Assembly (NCBI GenBank): GCA_026874595.1
Contig: CM049316.1
Span: forward strand, 77,469,676 to 77,533,675
Source: Sipunculus nudus
Taxonomy: Eukaryota > Annelida > Sipuncula > Golfingiida > Sipunculidae
DNA length: 64,000 nt
Direction: 5' to 3'
In this document: positions 9,973 through 22,599 of the stretch, one piece after another
How the letters are laid out: each line of letters starts with the position of its first letter
Position numbering within the stretch: position 1 is the stretch's first letter
Position numbers and translations under genes: made by a program
The notes under the pieces: generated by a model
What the model was told of the DNA's origin: nothing
Seen by the model: the letters and a program-made list of their open reading frames with translations, nothing else
Database searches by the model: none

Positions 9973-12530
9973 ATGAGTGATTTTTTTCCCTATTAATGAT
10001 CCAAATGATTACAGGGGTATAGCTCTTTTAAACGTAATAGGTAAACTATTCACCAAAATTTTAAATGAAAGATTAATATTATGGGCTGAAAATCATAACA
10101 AATTTATAGAAGAACAGGCAGGCTATCGAAGAAATTATAGTACAGTTGATAACATGTTCACTCTTATGGCACTAACTGAATCTTATTTATCAAAGAAAAA
10201 AGGCAGATTTTATGCAATATTTATAGATTTTTCCAAAGCTTTTGATTGTATTCAGCATCAGCTATTATTTCATGTTCTTCATAAAATAGGCATTAGAGGT
10301 AAAATTTATAACATTAAAATCTATGTATTCCAAATTGAAGTCTTGTGTGTTAACTAGTAATGGTTTAACTGGTTATTTTACATGTACTGTAGGAACAAGA
10401 CAGGGTTGTATGATAAGTCCTTTATTATTTACATTTTTTATGAATGAATTATATTTTACACTGCATTCTGAAGAAGAAAGTTTATACATAAGCCCGGAAG
10501 CAAATTCACTTTCAATGCTCATGTTCGCAGATGATGTGGTATGTTTTACAGATACAGTTGGAAGATTACAGTCCCAAATTAATAAATTAGAAACCTTTTG
10601 TGATGCTTATGGGATGAAAGTTAATGTAGATAAAACAAAAATTGTAGTATTTAGAAATGGTGGTATTTTAAGAAATTATGAAAAATGGTATTATAAACAA
10701 AAACAACTCGAAGTAGTTAGCAGTTACAGATACTTTGGGGGAATTTTCACTAGTCATCTGAAATGGTCCAAAATGAAACAACATCTAATAAATCAAGCCA
10801 ATAAAGTAGTCATTATGATTAAGCAGTTTATTAGTAAATATAAATACCTAACAGTAGATCAGTCATTCTTTCTGTTTGATAGAATGGTTGTGCCAATCTT
10901 GTGTTATGGTAGTGAATTATGGGGACATGAAAACTGTGACAATATTGAATCAATACAAACTAAATTCTGTAAATATATTCTCAAGATAAATTCCTCCTCA
11001 CCAACTGCTGCGGCACTTGGTGAATGTGGACGGCGGCCATTAAAAATTCACTATTTATTGAGATGTATTACATACTTGACAAAATTATTAAGGATGACAC
11101 AGAATAGATACCCAAAACAGTTATATATAAGATTATACCATCTTGATGAATTAGGGAGAAAAACATGAGCAACAAAAATTAAAAATGCACTGTTTTCACT
11201 TGGATTTGGTTATGTTTGGATACATCAAGATGTAGGAGATACAAAATTGTTTCTCTTTGAGTTACAGCAGAGACTCAAAGACATGTTTACAAGAATGGAT
11301 AAGTAACATTTCAAATAACAGGCGTTTGGAAACATACTCGGTATTTAAATCACTTCTTTCTGTCGAAATGTATTTGAATGTTGTTAGAAATAATAGTCAC
11401 AAAATTAGTTTAGCTAGGTTAAGATGCTCTTCACATAATTTACAAATTGAGAAAGGAAGACATGAAAGTATACACTGGACATAAAGAATTTGTAATTATT
11501 GTTTGAAACTTGGAGAATCTGTAGTTGAAAATGAATATCATTTCATAATGAAATGTCCTTAAATTTATACAATGAACTAAGAGATATTTACCTTTCTAAA
11601 TTTGGCAGATTTTCTTTTATATCTCTTATGGCAAGTAAAAATACTGATGTTATTAATAGTTAAGCAGCATTTGTGCACTTTGCCTTCAAAAAGAGAAATA
11701 ATTCATTAGTTAATAACTAAATTAAACAGATTATCCATATGAAATAGTTGAACGGTCACTTGTTAACTCTGGTTATAAATATTAATACATGAATAAAACT
11801 AAGTAAACTTTGATCAAGCAAAAATAAAAAAAAAATAAAAATAATGTGTGTATATATATGTATGTATGTGTATTATATATATATATGGAAAAAACAATTG
11901 AGGTACAATACTATTTGGTACTACTTGGCCCCCTTTGCAAGTTTATCATGCGGACCATCTGCAGGAAGCTGTATTCAATACGAGTCCTTGGGTTGCTGAG
12001 TAGTACAATTTTTAGATATTATTATATATGCATATTAAAATTTAAATAAATTGTCCATATTAAGAGAGTTAAATATATAAAGTTTCATTTAAAATTGTAT
12101 TAATATAGATATATTTGTATTTATAAAATATATTTTATGATTACATATGGCTTAATATGTAGTTATGCATGTATATGTATTGAGAATATGTGTATACACA
12201 TGCATATATGTGTAATTATTAACTTTTATATTTATTAATCTTATGAGTACTGTATATTTATGCATATTTATATATATGGTTGAAATGACCTCTACATGAT
12301 GATTTATTTATTTTTTTTTTTTTTGTTAATATTTTGGAATGCATATATCATATATTATAATTTGTTTATTATTTCATTTCTTTTATCTTTGTGATGTTGT
12401 TTTTCATGTTTGAAAACGTTGTCTATTTTGTTTTTCTACATGTGATATATGCACATATGGAACTATGGGCCCGAGGCCTTATATTTCTGAATAAAATGTT
12501 CATTCATTCATTCATTCATGAGTGATTTTT
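9973..12530 (+). mobile_element. 5'-truncated LINE with 13 bp target duplication
   Basis: The same 13 bp ATGAGTGATTTTT lies at 9973-9985 and 12518-12530. Between them is a plus-strand non-LTR retrotransposon. It begins in the middle of the reverse transcriptase and ends with a 3' UTR whose last part (GGGCCCGAGGCCTTATATTT, then AATAAAATG and a (CATT)n tail) matches the 3' end of the second LINE at 47748-51481. This is a textbook target-primed reverse transcription product: 5' truncation, short tandem tail and a short target-site duplication. Confidence 0.95.
9986..11740 (+). pseudogene. LINE reverse transcriptase, degenerate
   Basis: Starts at INDPNDYRGIALLN and shows RT motifs FIDFSKAFD, GTRQGCMISPLL and the catalytic MFADDVV. 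It continues through the connector into a C-terminal region (SSHNLQIEKGRHESIHWT) before a cysteine/histidine motif. Compared with the LINE at 48267-51533, which it matches at roughly 90 percent over the RT core by eye, it has a frameshift near 10310 and a TGA where RKTWATK is expected (about 11166). It has a further shift near 11280 and a stop just before the terminal zinc motif. The endonuclease domain is absent because of 5' truncation. The protein is dead. Confidence 0.92.
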
Positions 12531-12569
12531 CACGCATATACGCACATACGTGCACATGGAAACACCCGG

Positions 12570-13540
12570 ACCTTAAGTCAATACCAGTGTAATCTAGAAC
12601 TGAGAAAGAAGTAAATCGAATGAAATTTTCCTTTGATGTGTAAAATGAACCACCTGTGCGTAATTTGGACCACCGGTCCATATTACACTATGGGGCTTGG
12701 TCCATATTACTGTCGGGGATCCCAGTAATGTCATATGTTAGCAGTCTTGCTCTGACAGATACCTGTTTGGGATTTCTGTGCGCTTAACGGCCGGTCAGCG
12801 GGTTTTGTATGTAGTTGTTTGGGTATACGACCAGTGACCTTGACCTTCATCAGTTTGTTTGAGATGGTAGAAATATAATGTTTACTCATATAATGACTTT
12901 TTATTGTATTATTCTGATATATGACATCTATGGAGTGGAACCACCATAAGTATTCATAGTCATTTTCTGTTTTATATTTTGGCTCATAATAGCACTTGTA
13001 CAATGTTTAATGCATGAACAGGTAGTCAGTTTTGTTATATTTTATCTTGTAGGGGTCGAATACTCTGAGCACCTTTGTACCCATCTGTGATGTTCAAATA
13101 AACCATATGTACAACAATATAGGGGCAGTATTATGATTTGACAGAACCCCATGGTAGAAGGAATATTTGTTTTGTGGGCCCAAACTCACCAATGCCTCCA
13201 CTATCCACTTAAGCCTACCTACGACATCACATACAGCAAGTCGATATGCAGATTTTGTCCATGACTATATTTACATATTATTAGCCAAAATCAAATCTAA
13301 CAGTTCTAGGGCCATGTAATAAAGCTGTGTAATGTTGAGACAAGAAGATATCTTCATTGAATAACAGTCAGAATACTTCGATATTTATATGCATGGAAAA
13401 TAAGAACAAACTGAAATTAACATCTTCATGTTGAATATTCGCCACTTGCACCTAGCTTTCCTGCAACGTCGTTGGATGCTTCAAAATGGTCGATGCTACA
13501 GTGATGAACTTGCCTCGTTATGGTACTATTTTTCCAAATA
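12570..13540. other. Interior of TIR element, no gene
   Basis: Contains GGTCCATATTACAC-type motifs at 12658-12712 and otherwise AT-rich sequence with no recognised protein. The frames here are short and lack family motifs. Confidence 0.5.
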
Positions 13541-13594
13541 TGGATATTTCGGGTGTTTCAGATTACACGGTGGTCCAAATTACACGGATTTCTC

Positions 13595-13597
<3 letters not shown>

Positions 13598-13659
<62 letters not shown>
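13598..13659. repeat. (AT)n microsatellite
   Basis: About 62 bp of alternating AT abutting the right end of the TIR element. It creates artefactual YIYIYI peptides in all frames. Confidence 0.95.
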
Positions 13660-13660
<1 letters not shown>

Positions 13661-14035
13661 CTTCGGGATGGAAGCACCCTTAAGTGATTTATGGAAGGGC
13701 CTACAAAAATTCACCAGCTGTAGGCTACTATTCGTAACCCTAACTAGCGTAGGGAAAAAGTATCAAGTTACAGGACACCTGTCACTGAACCAGCCAGAAG
13801 GGTCAATTAGGGGGCAAATAGCGTCCCCAACAATGGTCATCCTTTGTCTACCATCATTGAGTGAAGCAGCATCGATCAAAGCAACAACACACAGATTTTC
13901 TGTCAAGCCACTTCATTGGTTTACTGGATCGACATCGGTTAGGTCTTGATTTGCTCTTGTGCTGGTACTTCACTGATCGCTCTCAGGATCTTCTCATGAA
14001 AAGGTGAGAGTTCCGTCTTCTCATTTATATAGGTT

Positions 14036-14086
<51 letters not shown>

Positions 14087-14120
14087 GAACTTTCTCTTTT
14101 TAAACGCATATATTATGTAT

Positions 14121-14159
<39 letters not shown>

Positions 14160-14329
14160 TAAATATCTTAAAGCTCTGATTTTACATTTTTTGTTTGTTT
14201 TTGCTTTCTTTAATTATGAGGCAATATCCTAACGTTTTCGAAGTGGAGTCATGCTCTAGCCGGCCCCCTTTATTTTATGCATATCATATGTTATGTTAAT
14301 GTCTACTGTGAGGCGATAGCAACACAGTT
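13660..14329. other. No confident gene; AT repeats at 14046-14076 and 14125-14156
   Basis: Moderately GC-balanced sequence to about 13960, then two (AT)n runs. A stop-to-stop minus-strand frame at about 13755-13915 is compositionally balanced (VVALIDAASLNDGRQRM) but I recognise no family. Confidence 0.4.
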
Positions 14330-14552
14330 CTGTTTAATGGCTAAACATTATACCCCCCCCCCCCCCCCCCCCCACCGTTTATTAAAGCGTACGGCTGCAT
14401 ATTATATAACTCTACTCAACCGTACCATAATGTCCGACTGAACAATTGATCATCTGGCTAGTTAAGAAATTTAGTTGAATTGAACTGTTACCTTGAACCC
14501 GAGTATCAAACCTCATTACACGGAAGGTGTTTTTTGTACATGAAAATTGTAA

Positions 14553-14555
<3 letters not shown>
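14330..14555 (+). repeat. Dispersed repeat, copy 2
   Basis: Second copy of the repeat at 8641-8822, with the shared blocks in the same order and orientation. It contains a 21 bp poly(C) tract at 14353-14373 and is not interrupted by the TIR element. The sequence continues into (GT)n at 14561-14589. Confidence 0.85.
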
Positions 14556-14560
<5 letters not shown>

Positions 14561-14588
<28 letters not shown>

Positions 14589-14589
14589 T
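14561..14589. repeat. (GT)n microsatellite
   Basis: Pure GT dinucleotide run directly after dispersed repeat copy 2. Confidence 0.95.
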
Positions 14590-14958
14590 GAGGCCGAATG
14601 GTTTCAGGCACGCACATACAGCATTATTTTACAAAAAACGAAACTGGTTGACATACCGAGGTTTTATTCGTAATCATTTACATGGGTCCTTTGACAGTAT
14701 AACTGTCGTGTGTCGTGTCTGAGCATCTAAACACAGGAAAACGTATCATGAGACTGAAATGAAAACGAGGCAGGCTACTCAAACAAAAGAAGGACGGTAA
14801 ATAACCTTTTTGGAAAACCGCAACCTGTAAACGAATTAAAACTGAAAAGGCGCATTGTAAAAAGGGCGACCCTGCAGAAAAGGAAAACTGAAACAGATGA
14901 ATGTAATGACCCCTGGTGGCAAACCGAGACAATATTGCATTTTGTGATTGAGACCAAC

Positions 14959-14962
<4 letters not shown>

Positions 14963-15026
<64 letters not shown>
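14963..15026. repeat. (AT)n microsatellite
   Basis: About 64 bp of alternating AT, followed by TTTATTTATTTATAT. Confidence 0.95.
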
Positions 15027-15030
<4 letters not shown>

Positions 15031-15865
15031 TTATTTATATATATGCAATATTAAACAAGCATGTGATGCACGGAATGTATATAAATCAGTAAAAATGAAG
15101 ACGGAGGTAATTATAATATCTTCATTTATATCCATCTTCACTAACGCAATAAGTATGATTATGTAAACAGATACCGAAAAAAGGCTTCCGGTTCTCAGGA
15201 AGAGGCAATGTAAATTTACAAAAAGTATCCCAAAATGAACAGATCAAACTCTGGTAAATTACGCGTTGTATACCTGGGCTACATTAATCTATACAACTGA
15301 TTAAATATTATTCAACAGCATCTGATTTAATATTATTAAATGCACATATCATCATAACACGCGCAAACTGCCACACACACACAATCACATGTGCGTTAAT
15401 TCATTCTTTTCTTATTTTGCTCATTCCTCATTATTCTCTCTTTCCTTTTTTTTTATTTCTCTTTGAATTCCCTCTTTCCTCTTTCTTTCGTTTATTCATC
15501 TATCATGTCCACCTGGCTTGGCGTGACTTCGTGGTTGGTTGATTATGGATATGCTTAATCAGGGGTCCACCGAACTTAACCTACTAATAGTACTATGCTC
15601 TGATTGGTCATTGTTATGACTGCAGTAATCACATCCAACGAGTTAACAAAGACGGCAATAAATCTTTGATCAAACCGTTGAATTGTTGTCAGTTTCTCTT
15701 GTTTTATCCGTCTGTTTTTTTTTGTTCTTTGATATAAACTATTATAAAGATTACTCCAGCATACGTGATACAAAAAAAAATTAATCATGATTTTATTTTG
15801 ATCCTAATGTTTAATGTAATTAGGCCATATATTTAATATATATTTACATGTAGGCCTATACATGT

Positions 15866-15908
<43 letters not shown>

Positions 15909-15933
15909 ATATGATATCAGAATTTTGCACGTT

Positions 15934-15976
<43 letters not shown>

Positions 15977-16244
15977 TCTCTCATAATAAATAACTATAAT
16001 AAGTTTGTGTGTGCCTTTTTTTATTCATAGAAAATTCAGCTTTGGTTGCTTCATCATGGCATTCAAGAACGTTATAAATTTGTAGCCTTCACGACCAAGG
16101 CGCGGCACTACTCCATGCATGCCGAGTGGCACATCAATTGAGGGGTTAACTATCTTGATAACTACGGGAACAATGTCTTAGCAAGGGGTTTCCTGGGATC
16201 GAATTAGACCTGTGGACCGAGAATCTAGGTCCCCTTTGCTTTTA
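15027..16244. other. No gene; (CA)n at 15868-15902 and (TC)n at 15938-15982
   Basis: No recognisable coding region. Two dinucleotide arrays lie close together, CA and then TC, followed by unique sequence. Confidence 0.55.
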
Positions 16245-16324
16245 GGGCCGAGTGTCTCTGGGGCCGAGTGTCTCTGGGACCGAGAGTCGCTAAGGCCGAG
16301 TGTCCCACGGGCCGAGAGTTCCTG
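16245..16324. repeat. 16 bp minisatellite, five units
   Basis: Five consecutive 16 bp units with consensus GGGCCGAGTGTCTCTG. The first two are identical and the others vary in the last half. A degenerate sixth unit lies at about 16213. The motif resembles the GGTCCGAGA motifs near 56810 and 63500-63615. Confidence 0.9.
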
Positions 16325-17735
16325 TATTCGTGATGTAAGTTGTTTTTAATTCATTATCACGGACTTCAAATAAAATTAGGTCATTTCCTAGACGTTCCCC
16401 GTATCGCTAAGAACACAGGATATAAAATATAAAAAAACAGTGGTTCACGCTTGGTGGAACGGACTATAGATCTGGCCTATTAGCACATAGCACGGAGCTA
16501 TATACCATACACATCGGATGTTTGCAAACAAAGCCCCCCAACTGGCGCATGGGCACTGGGCTGTAAGGCTTAACCCACTGAAATAAAAGGCACAAGCCTA
16601 TTTACTGCAACAGATCATATTTGGTCATAGTCCGCCACGTACGGACTCCATTTATCTGTGATATGGAGTCCGACAGTCTTGCGGTGAGAGTTCACCCTGC
16701 CGTTCATTGAAGGACCTGTAACATGAATTACCACTGCTTGTTGTGCGATAGAGAAACAATCTTGTATTTATATATAGAAATAAACTTTTTATGTATCAAA
16801 TTAAATCCATATATCACCTTTATGTGCGCCTGTAAATGTTTTTTTTTATACTTTGAACTGCCGGGGATCAGATGTTGCATGCCAACTGGACACCGCCGGA
16901 AAAGGAATCCCATGCAAATTAGGTAGGCAATCTATGCAAAAGATGAATTCAGGGGGGCTTTTCCCAGGAATGCCAGTGCCGTGCACTAGGATAGACCATA
17001 TTTTCATAAGCATCCTTCCCATCATACATCGCTTGTTGTCAATGATGCTAAATTCCTATTGGTTGTTCCAACAGGAAAGCACCATCGGCCAGACGGAGAC
17101 GATGCAATATCTGACTTCATCCAGAGTAAGTGCCCATACTTTATTAATGCTGATCAAAAGTTTTGGTCCCCACGGAGTCTAAGCATCTGTAACAATTATA
17201 ATATGTGGGGTTTGTTTGGTGTCCTCACGCTTCACAAGACATATACGTGTCTGAGGGTCTGTACGGATCCGTACAAACTTAGATAGTATAGACTCTCCCC
17301 ACCAGAGGCTGCAGCGCTTGTATTGTTTACTATATATGTCAGCGCTGCAAGACTGCAGCAAATTTGGTCATTTCTATCAGAGATGAAACTTATGGATATA
17401 AGATTGTAGGACAGAAATGATTAAGAAGGTTATACATGTAAGAAGACTTGTCTTCCATATAGTACACGTGGCTGAATTTATTTTCCCCATATAACATCTA
17501 TAATTTAAAACACCTGAGGTTTGGGCCTCTTTTAAATAATTTTCAAAATAAATTCTGATATTAAACTTTTTTTACCTGAGAATTTGTTGTTTCTTCAGTC
17601 AAACTAGACCAAGAAAAAGGGGGCTTGTGTATCTCCTTTTTTAACCATCCTGGCCCAAATGCAGTGAAGCCCAAAATACCCCACCAAGCAGTCCCAAACA
17701 AGCATTCGGACAACACCCCTGATTGGCCACTGAAT
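16325..17735. other. No gene recognised
   Basis: Mixed sequence without a recognised family. Short overlapping frames near 16850-17290 lack motifs and a plausible exon structure. Confidence 0.45.
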
Positions 17736-19834
17736 TTTAGCTCAGCTGACTTTCAGTCATGCTAGGCTATGCGATGGGTCTTAGTTTTGTCCGTCGTCCT
17801 TCCTTCTGTCCATCCGGCCATCCGTCCGTTAGCAGGGCACAAATAGTAACTGTAGGGGCTAGGGCCATGAATCCTATGCAGTCTTAGAGGTTCTAAAAAG
17901 ATCTCCTTGCAAACCTGAAATTAGGTCACTTTGACCTATATTCTCAAAGTTATGGGGTGTGTTTGCACCCCCCAGAAATAATTCTTTTAGCCAAAATTTT
18001 CATCCCAAACCTTCCATCTTTCACATACAGCTCACCTACCAACAGGGGAAGAACCATAATTATTTTGTGGTCATAAGATCAAAGGTCAAGGTCACAGAAC
18101 CAACTTCTTTGAAAAGCCTGTGGATGCATTTTAAGCCAAACCTTTCATCCCAATTCTTTTTTCTTTCACATATAGCTCACCTACTAAGTGGGAGAGGATC
18201 CTATAGATGTTGAGATCACAAGGTTAAAGGTCAGGGTCACAGGATCCACTTCTTTGAAAAGGTTGTGGACACATTTCAAGCTAGACCTTTCATTCCAAAC
18301 CTTTCAGCACTGATATCGCTTCTCTGCCAACAGGGGAAAGGACCTGTTGATTTTGAGGTCAAAGGTCAAGTTCACAGCACCCTCTTCTTGCGTGGTGTCA
18401 TTTCTTGGCAAACTTTTCAATCTATACTTTCCATCTGTCATATATGGCTTACCTACCAATAGAGGAAGAAGTCTATCGATGTTGATGTATTTTGTAGACC
18501 ATCTGTATTTTTCTTGCTTTCTTGTATATATAACCATGGCACTCACAACTGGTACATCTCACTGTGTGCCTATAATTGTCAGTGACACTTGTGATATATG
18601 ACTCCCTTTTTGTATCAGCTCATGGAGTGATAAGGATATATCATTAGTGCATAACAAAAACACTGTTGCCGGAATGCTTTGGCCAGGCATTAAGACTATG
18701 AGAGTTAAGTGTTAAGGTTTAGCTACTGATTTATAAAATGATGGGAACATTTGCAGTTTATATCATGGAATCATAGCAATAAACTTAGTTTTCTAGATAT
18801 CTGAATATTAATATTATTATACAAATCATCAGATATACCAGCAAGTGTTTGTTCTGATAATATCTGGCTCTGTACCTGGATTTAGGATGGCTTCATTTGA
18901 TTACAAGACTCTTAGTGATGCTTTCTGCATTTCTTTTCTTTTAGGTTTTGCAGTTTACCTACCCTGCTGATCCCATTGAATAGCAAGCTGATAATTAAAA
19001 CAAATTGGACTTGCACTTTTTACATTTGCATGTTCATAAATCTGATATGAGAGCTCTACAACCTGATCATGCCTTTTGAATTGTTTTGGACATTCATAAC
19101 TGTTACATTCTTTGGAGCAATTGTTACAAGTTTAGTGTCTTATTGGAGGATGTGTGATATCAAATGTCAAACTTGCCAGAAAACCATTATGTCTGCCAGG
19201 TAGCCATTTTAGAAATCCTTTTGCCAGGGCAGTTTCTGTGATTTTTTTATGATGTTTGGTCCCTTTTAGAGGATGTTTGTTGTTCAATTTCCAACCTGTC
19301 AGAAATCCAATATGGCCACCAGGAAGCCATCTTTAAATATCTTTAGAACATATTATCTCAAGAACTATTAAAGTGAATGCAGTGGGATGTATATTAATGT
19401 AATCTTGCATTGGGTCAAAGATTTCTTAATAAATATGACCATCATTTATGAAAGCTCAGTACAGTTGGTTTGTATTGAATAAAAATTAATATGGAAGCAC
19501 CCATTTCACAATAATTCTTGCATGGATTTCCTTGATCTTATGCTATATTTTGATCTTATATGTGGCCTGTATGGTATTCCTTTTGAGACTGACAGGTATC
19601 AAGCAAGCTGTGGGATTAGTTCCTGATAGCTCAACAACCATACATTTTGCCTCAGACCATCATTCACTATGTTTTAACCAGACATATATGATAAGAATTT
19701 ATGGCAACATAGAAAGTTTAAACAAAATTGGCATATAGGTTCTGCAACAATTTTACTAGAAGTTGTGAATCGCAGCCCATGATGTCGCAGGTCATGCTTG
19801 GCAGCTGAGTGTCATGACCCATGGGTCACTTGTT
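17736..19834 (+). mobile_element. TTAGCTCAGCTGACT-family repeat, copy A (full span)
   Basis: Begins TTTTAGCTCAGCTGACTTTC, with a CCGTCC-rich stretch shortly after, and ends CAGCTGAGTGTCATGACCC then ATGGGTCACTTGTTT at 19801-19834. The same 5' and 3' landmarks recur elsewhere in the window, so these are likely the true ends of a ~2.1 kb interspersed repeat. Internal segments match 36030-37124 and 42685-43800 over long distances, for example GCAGTCTTAGAGGTTCTAAA and AACATATTATCTCAAGAACT. It carries a perfect AGGTCA-CTT-TGACCT palindrome at 17923-17937 and TCAAGGTCA at 18086-18094. No protein is encoded. Confidence 0.75.
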
Positions 19835-20941
19835 TAAAAAATTGACCAATACTGTCAATTTTATTGAAAATTATACTTAACATGCTTAAAAATCAAACAA
19901 TGGGGTGTTTTTGATGCTCCGGGGCCACCACATGATGGCTAGAGCCAACCAGAGAAAGCCAGACCATTCACTACTCTCCTTCAGGCTTGGTGACCCCAGG
20001 TCATGTAAACAAATAGGACCACATGACCTTAAACTTATACAACTTGAAAATATATTCAATTTTAGTGAAAAAATGCCATGATTTACAAAAGTAGCCTATA
20101 ACTTGCATGAAAATACACTAAATGGTGCAGTCTCCACTAAACTAATACTACTCAATATACAAGAATACTCAACTGTTAATTCAGTCTCCTCTCTAAAATA
20201 CAATAGATTGAAATTACTTTTGTACTTTGTACTCCCTTTTCGGCATTTATAACGTTTACTCTCGCCAACAAGGAGGTCCAGTTCTGGACAAGGAAGTCTG
20301 ACATTTCTTCTGCATATTAAGTGAATAAAATTGACCATGTACATTGCATGAATGGAACTGCACTAGTAGTAGGAAAGCATGTTACAAATATATAGAATGA
20401 AGCGTGAAAACCTAAATGTAAAACCTCTGACCTCTTGATTAGCCATGATGAATGAATGGATGCTGAACACCAGGTGGGATTGTCAGCTGCAAATTTAAAT
20501 GTTCTTGGGAAGGCCTCCTGGAGTTAAAATGACTATTTAATTGTAGGGACAGTAGAATGACATATTTATGGTGTTTGATATGGAAATTATGACTCTAAAC
20601 AGTGAGAAAAATGAAGGGTAACTCAGACTGGTATCATAGTGTATATAGCTTGTCCAGTGCCTGCCACAGCTCATGTTTTGCCTTACAGAGCACCACGTGG
20701 TCAGTGACCTAGTTTCTGTGACATCACGATCGGATGTGTTTATAGTATGATTTCTTGAACAACTGTGAGATATACCATATTTCCAATGATTAATGTTCAG
20801 GTGGGGACATCTATATGTATTTTATATATGACCACTGAATAACATTACTATTCTATTTTCAGCACTTTTTTGCACCAAGGAAGTGAACATAATATAGTAC
20901 TGCTATATCACAGGCCTATAGCAATCGATATACTGGACTGA
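19835..20941. other. No gene recognised
   Basis: AT-rich intergenic sequence with no family-level coding signal on either strand. Confidence 0.5.
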
Positions 20942-21360
20942 TGGGTACTTACTAAAACCCAGATGCCACATGTCACATGTCAAAATGCGTGGACTAAAAC
21001 TCAGATGTTGGAAGCCAGATGCCAATATTGAGCGTTGAGACATTGGATGCCCAACAGCTTTAAATTTTATAATATGATAAAATACATGATCAGTGTTTCT
21101 TAAATATCTTAAAATATATTGAGAATAAAACCATCCTAAATATTGTGAAAGTTGTGAAATGTTTTATTGTAACTTTATATCATAATATAAAACAAAAATA
21201 AAATATTAGATATTTTCATTTTATATCACAAATATCCATCAAAATTATATACAGGTAAAATAAAAAAAAATGATTAAAAGTTAAAGCACTGAAAGTGAAG
21301 TTGATGCATTCACTTGCACATAAACATGCATATGTACAAACACTAAGTGTATAAACACTT

Positions 21361-21404
<44 letters not shown>

Positions 21405-22599
21405 ATTTTACTTTATATATCAGTTATATAATGTATCAATATGAACATATTAAATATGCATACAAACACGCATACATAAATATAGTCAATATATAAAAAT
21501 ATGAATTTTATCAGTACAGTATACTCCTCAAATATTTTTCATGTTGCATTTTTTTCGCAAAACCATGAAACATCCATTATATTGAATTGATCAACTCTTC
21601 CACATTCATAATGGTACCAAATGTCACAGCCATAAATTTTAATTTTAAATAATTTGGGAGATTACATACACATTTATACTAACAGGGTGGACTTTTGGAC
21701 GGGTATATAAATTTGTTTATCAAGACTTTCTGAAAAAGTTCAAATAAGTTTTTATCAGAACTTGTTTGGGAATTTGTTAATGAATTATAATTAATCTGTT
21801 TTTGAATGGAAAATCTCAAGAAAAATATTTTACTTTATTGGTTTTTTGCTAGTGCTTTAGCTTATTTATGCCCAATTCCTTACTAATATTATAATTTGGG
21901 AAAATTTAATATTGTTTACGTCAGCTTGTGTGCATATGTGTGCATATATGTCTGCAGGGGTACCTTGCATATTTATTTTTTTATTTTTAATTTATTCAGT
22001 CACAGAAGTCACGTATTATATGTCTATAATATTATATTGTCCAACTCTTTTATTTTTAAATAATGAACAAGAAAAGATTGGAACTTGTTAAAAAAACTTT
22101 ATTCACATAATATTAAAGGATACGTATTACATAAAGAAACATAATAAACTGGTGAACTTCAAGTATATGACTGTAAAAAAAAAACAACAAAAAAATAAAT
22201 ATATGGAGAGAATTTCAGCCTGGGATTTGCTGTACTTGGGCATTTATTTAAAAGCTGTATTTCTGAGCTAGCACTTTTTCAACAATAAAACTCACCATTA
22301 CTGCAAAATACTTGCATTTCATTTGACGTCCAGTTGACGACCCAGATGAATATTGTTGATAAAATTATATTTAAACTCAATATTAACTCACGTACCTCAG
22401 TATGATTAAAGAAATATTTACAAGCAATGGACATGTGAAGTTTTATTGGTATTTGAAGAATGATAATAAAAATATGGTGAAATTTGTTAATTCGGTGTCA
22501 GACGTACGTCTGGCGTCCAGGTTTTACACCACCTGAGTGGCATCCGGTGAGGCATCAGATTTGCATGTGATATGTGGCATCCGGGTTTGTCCGTACCCA
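20942..22599. mobile_element. Non-autonomous TIR transposon, ~1.66 kb
   Basis: The left end TGGGTACTTACTAAAACCC, continuing AGATGCCACATGTCACATG, pairs with the reverse complement of the right end, TGGGTACGGACAAACCCGG then ATGCCACATATCACATG. The arms are about 37 bp with several mismatches and a small indel. GATGCC motifs recur just inside both ends, and a 14 bp palindrome (CAGACGTACGTCTG) lies near 22500. The interior is AT-rich with an (AT)n run at 21363-21400 and no transposase. I could not see a target-site duplication, so the exact end bases are uncertain. Confidence 0.65.
21363..21400. repeat. (AT)n microsatellite
   Basis: Alternating AT run inside the TIR element. Confidence 0.95.

Larger units (their letters stand above)
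9699..12567. mobile_element. MITE-like element split by the LINE
   Basis: The left end TTGTTTCCATGTGCGCGTAT, continuing through ATGCGTATATGCGTGAA, is mirrored at the right end (reverse complement GGTGTTTCCATGTGCACGTA, then TGTGCGTATATGCGTGAA). The arms are about 38 bp with a 2 bp indel. Without the LINE the element would be about 320 bp, carrying an (AT)n run and a GC-rich palindromic stretch at 9880-9900. The GTTTCCATGTGC start recalls Harbinger/ISL2EU-type ends, but I would not assign it firmly. Confidence 0.55.
8834..13597. mobile_element. TIR element interrupted by a MITE and a LINE
   Basis: The left end contains GAAATCTGTGTAATTTGGGC and the reverse complement of the right end contains GAAATCCGTGTAATTTGGAC, an inverted match of about 22 bp with two changes. 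The related motif GGTCCATATTACAC and its complement recur inside, near 9026, 9041, 12658, 12676 and 12699, including a hairpin at 9025-9053. Removing the nested LINE and MITE leaves about 1.9 kb, with no protein of its own. The superfamily is not assigned, and the ends could be longer than those noted. Confidence 0.5.

Noticed and set aside
13755-13915. Minus-strand stop-to-stop stretch containing VVALIDAASLNDGRQRM
   Set aside because: It looks compositionally coding but is short, has a stop just upstream and matches no family I can name.
13428-13949. 173-codon frame through an (AT)n run
   Set aside because: The frame is held open by YIYIYI dinucleotide repeats; both flanks lack motifs.
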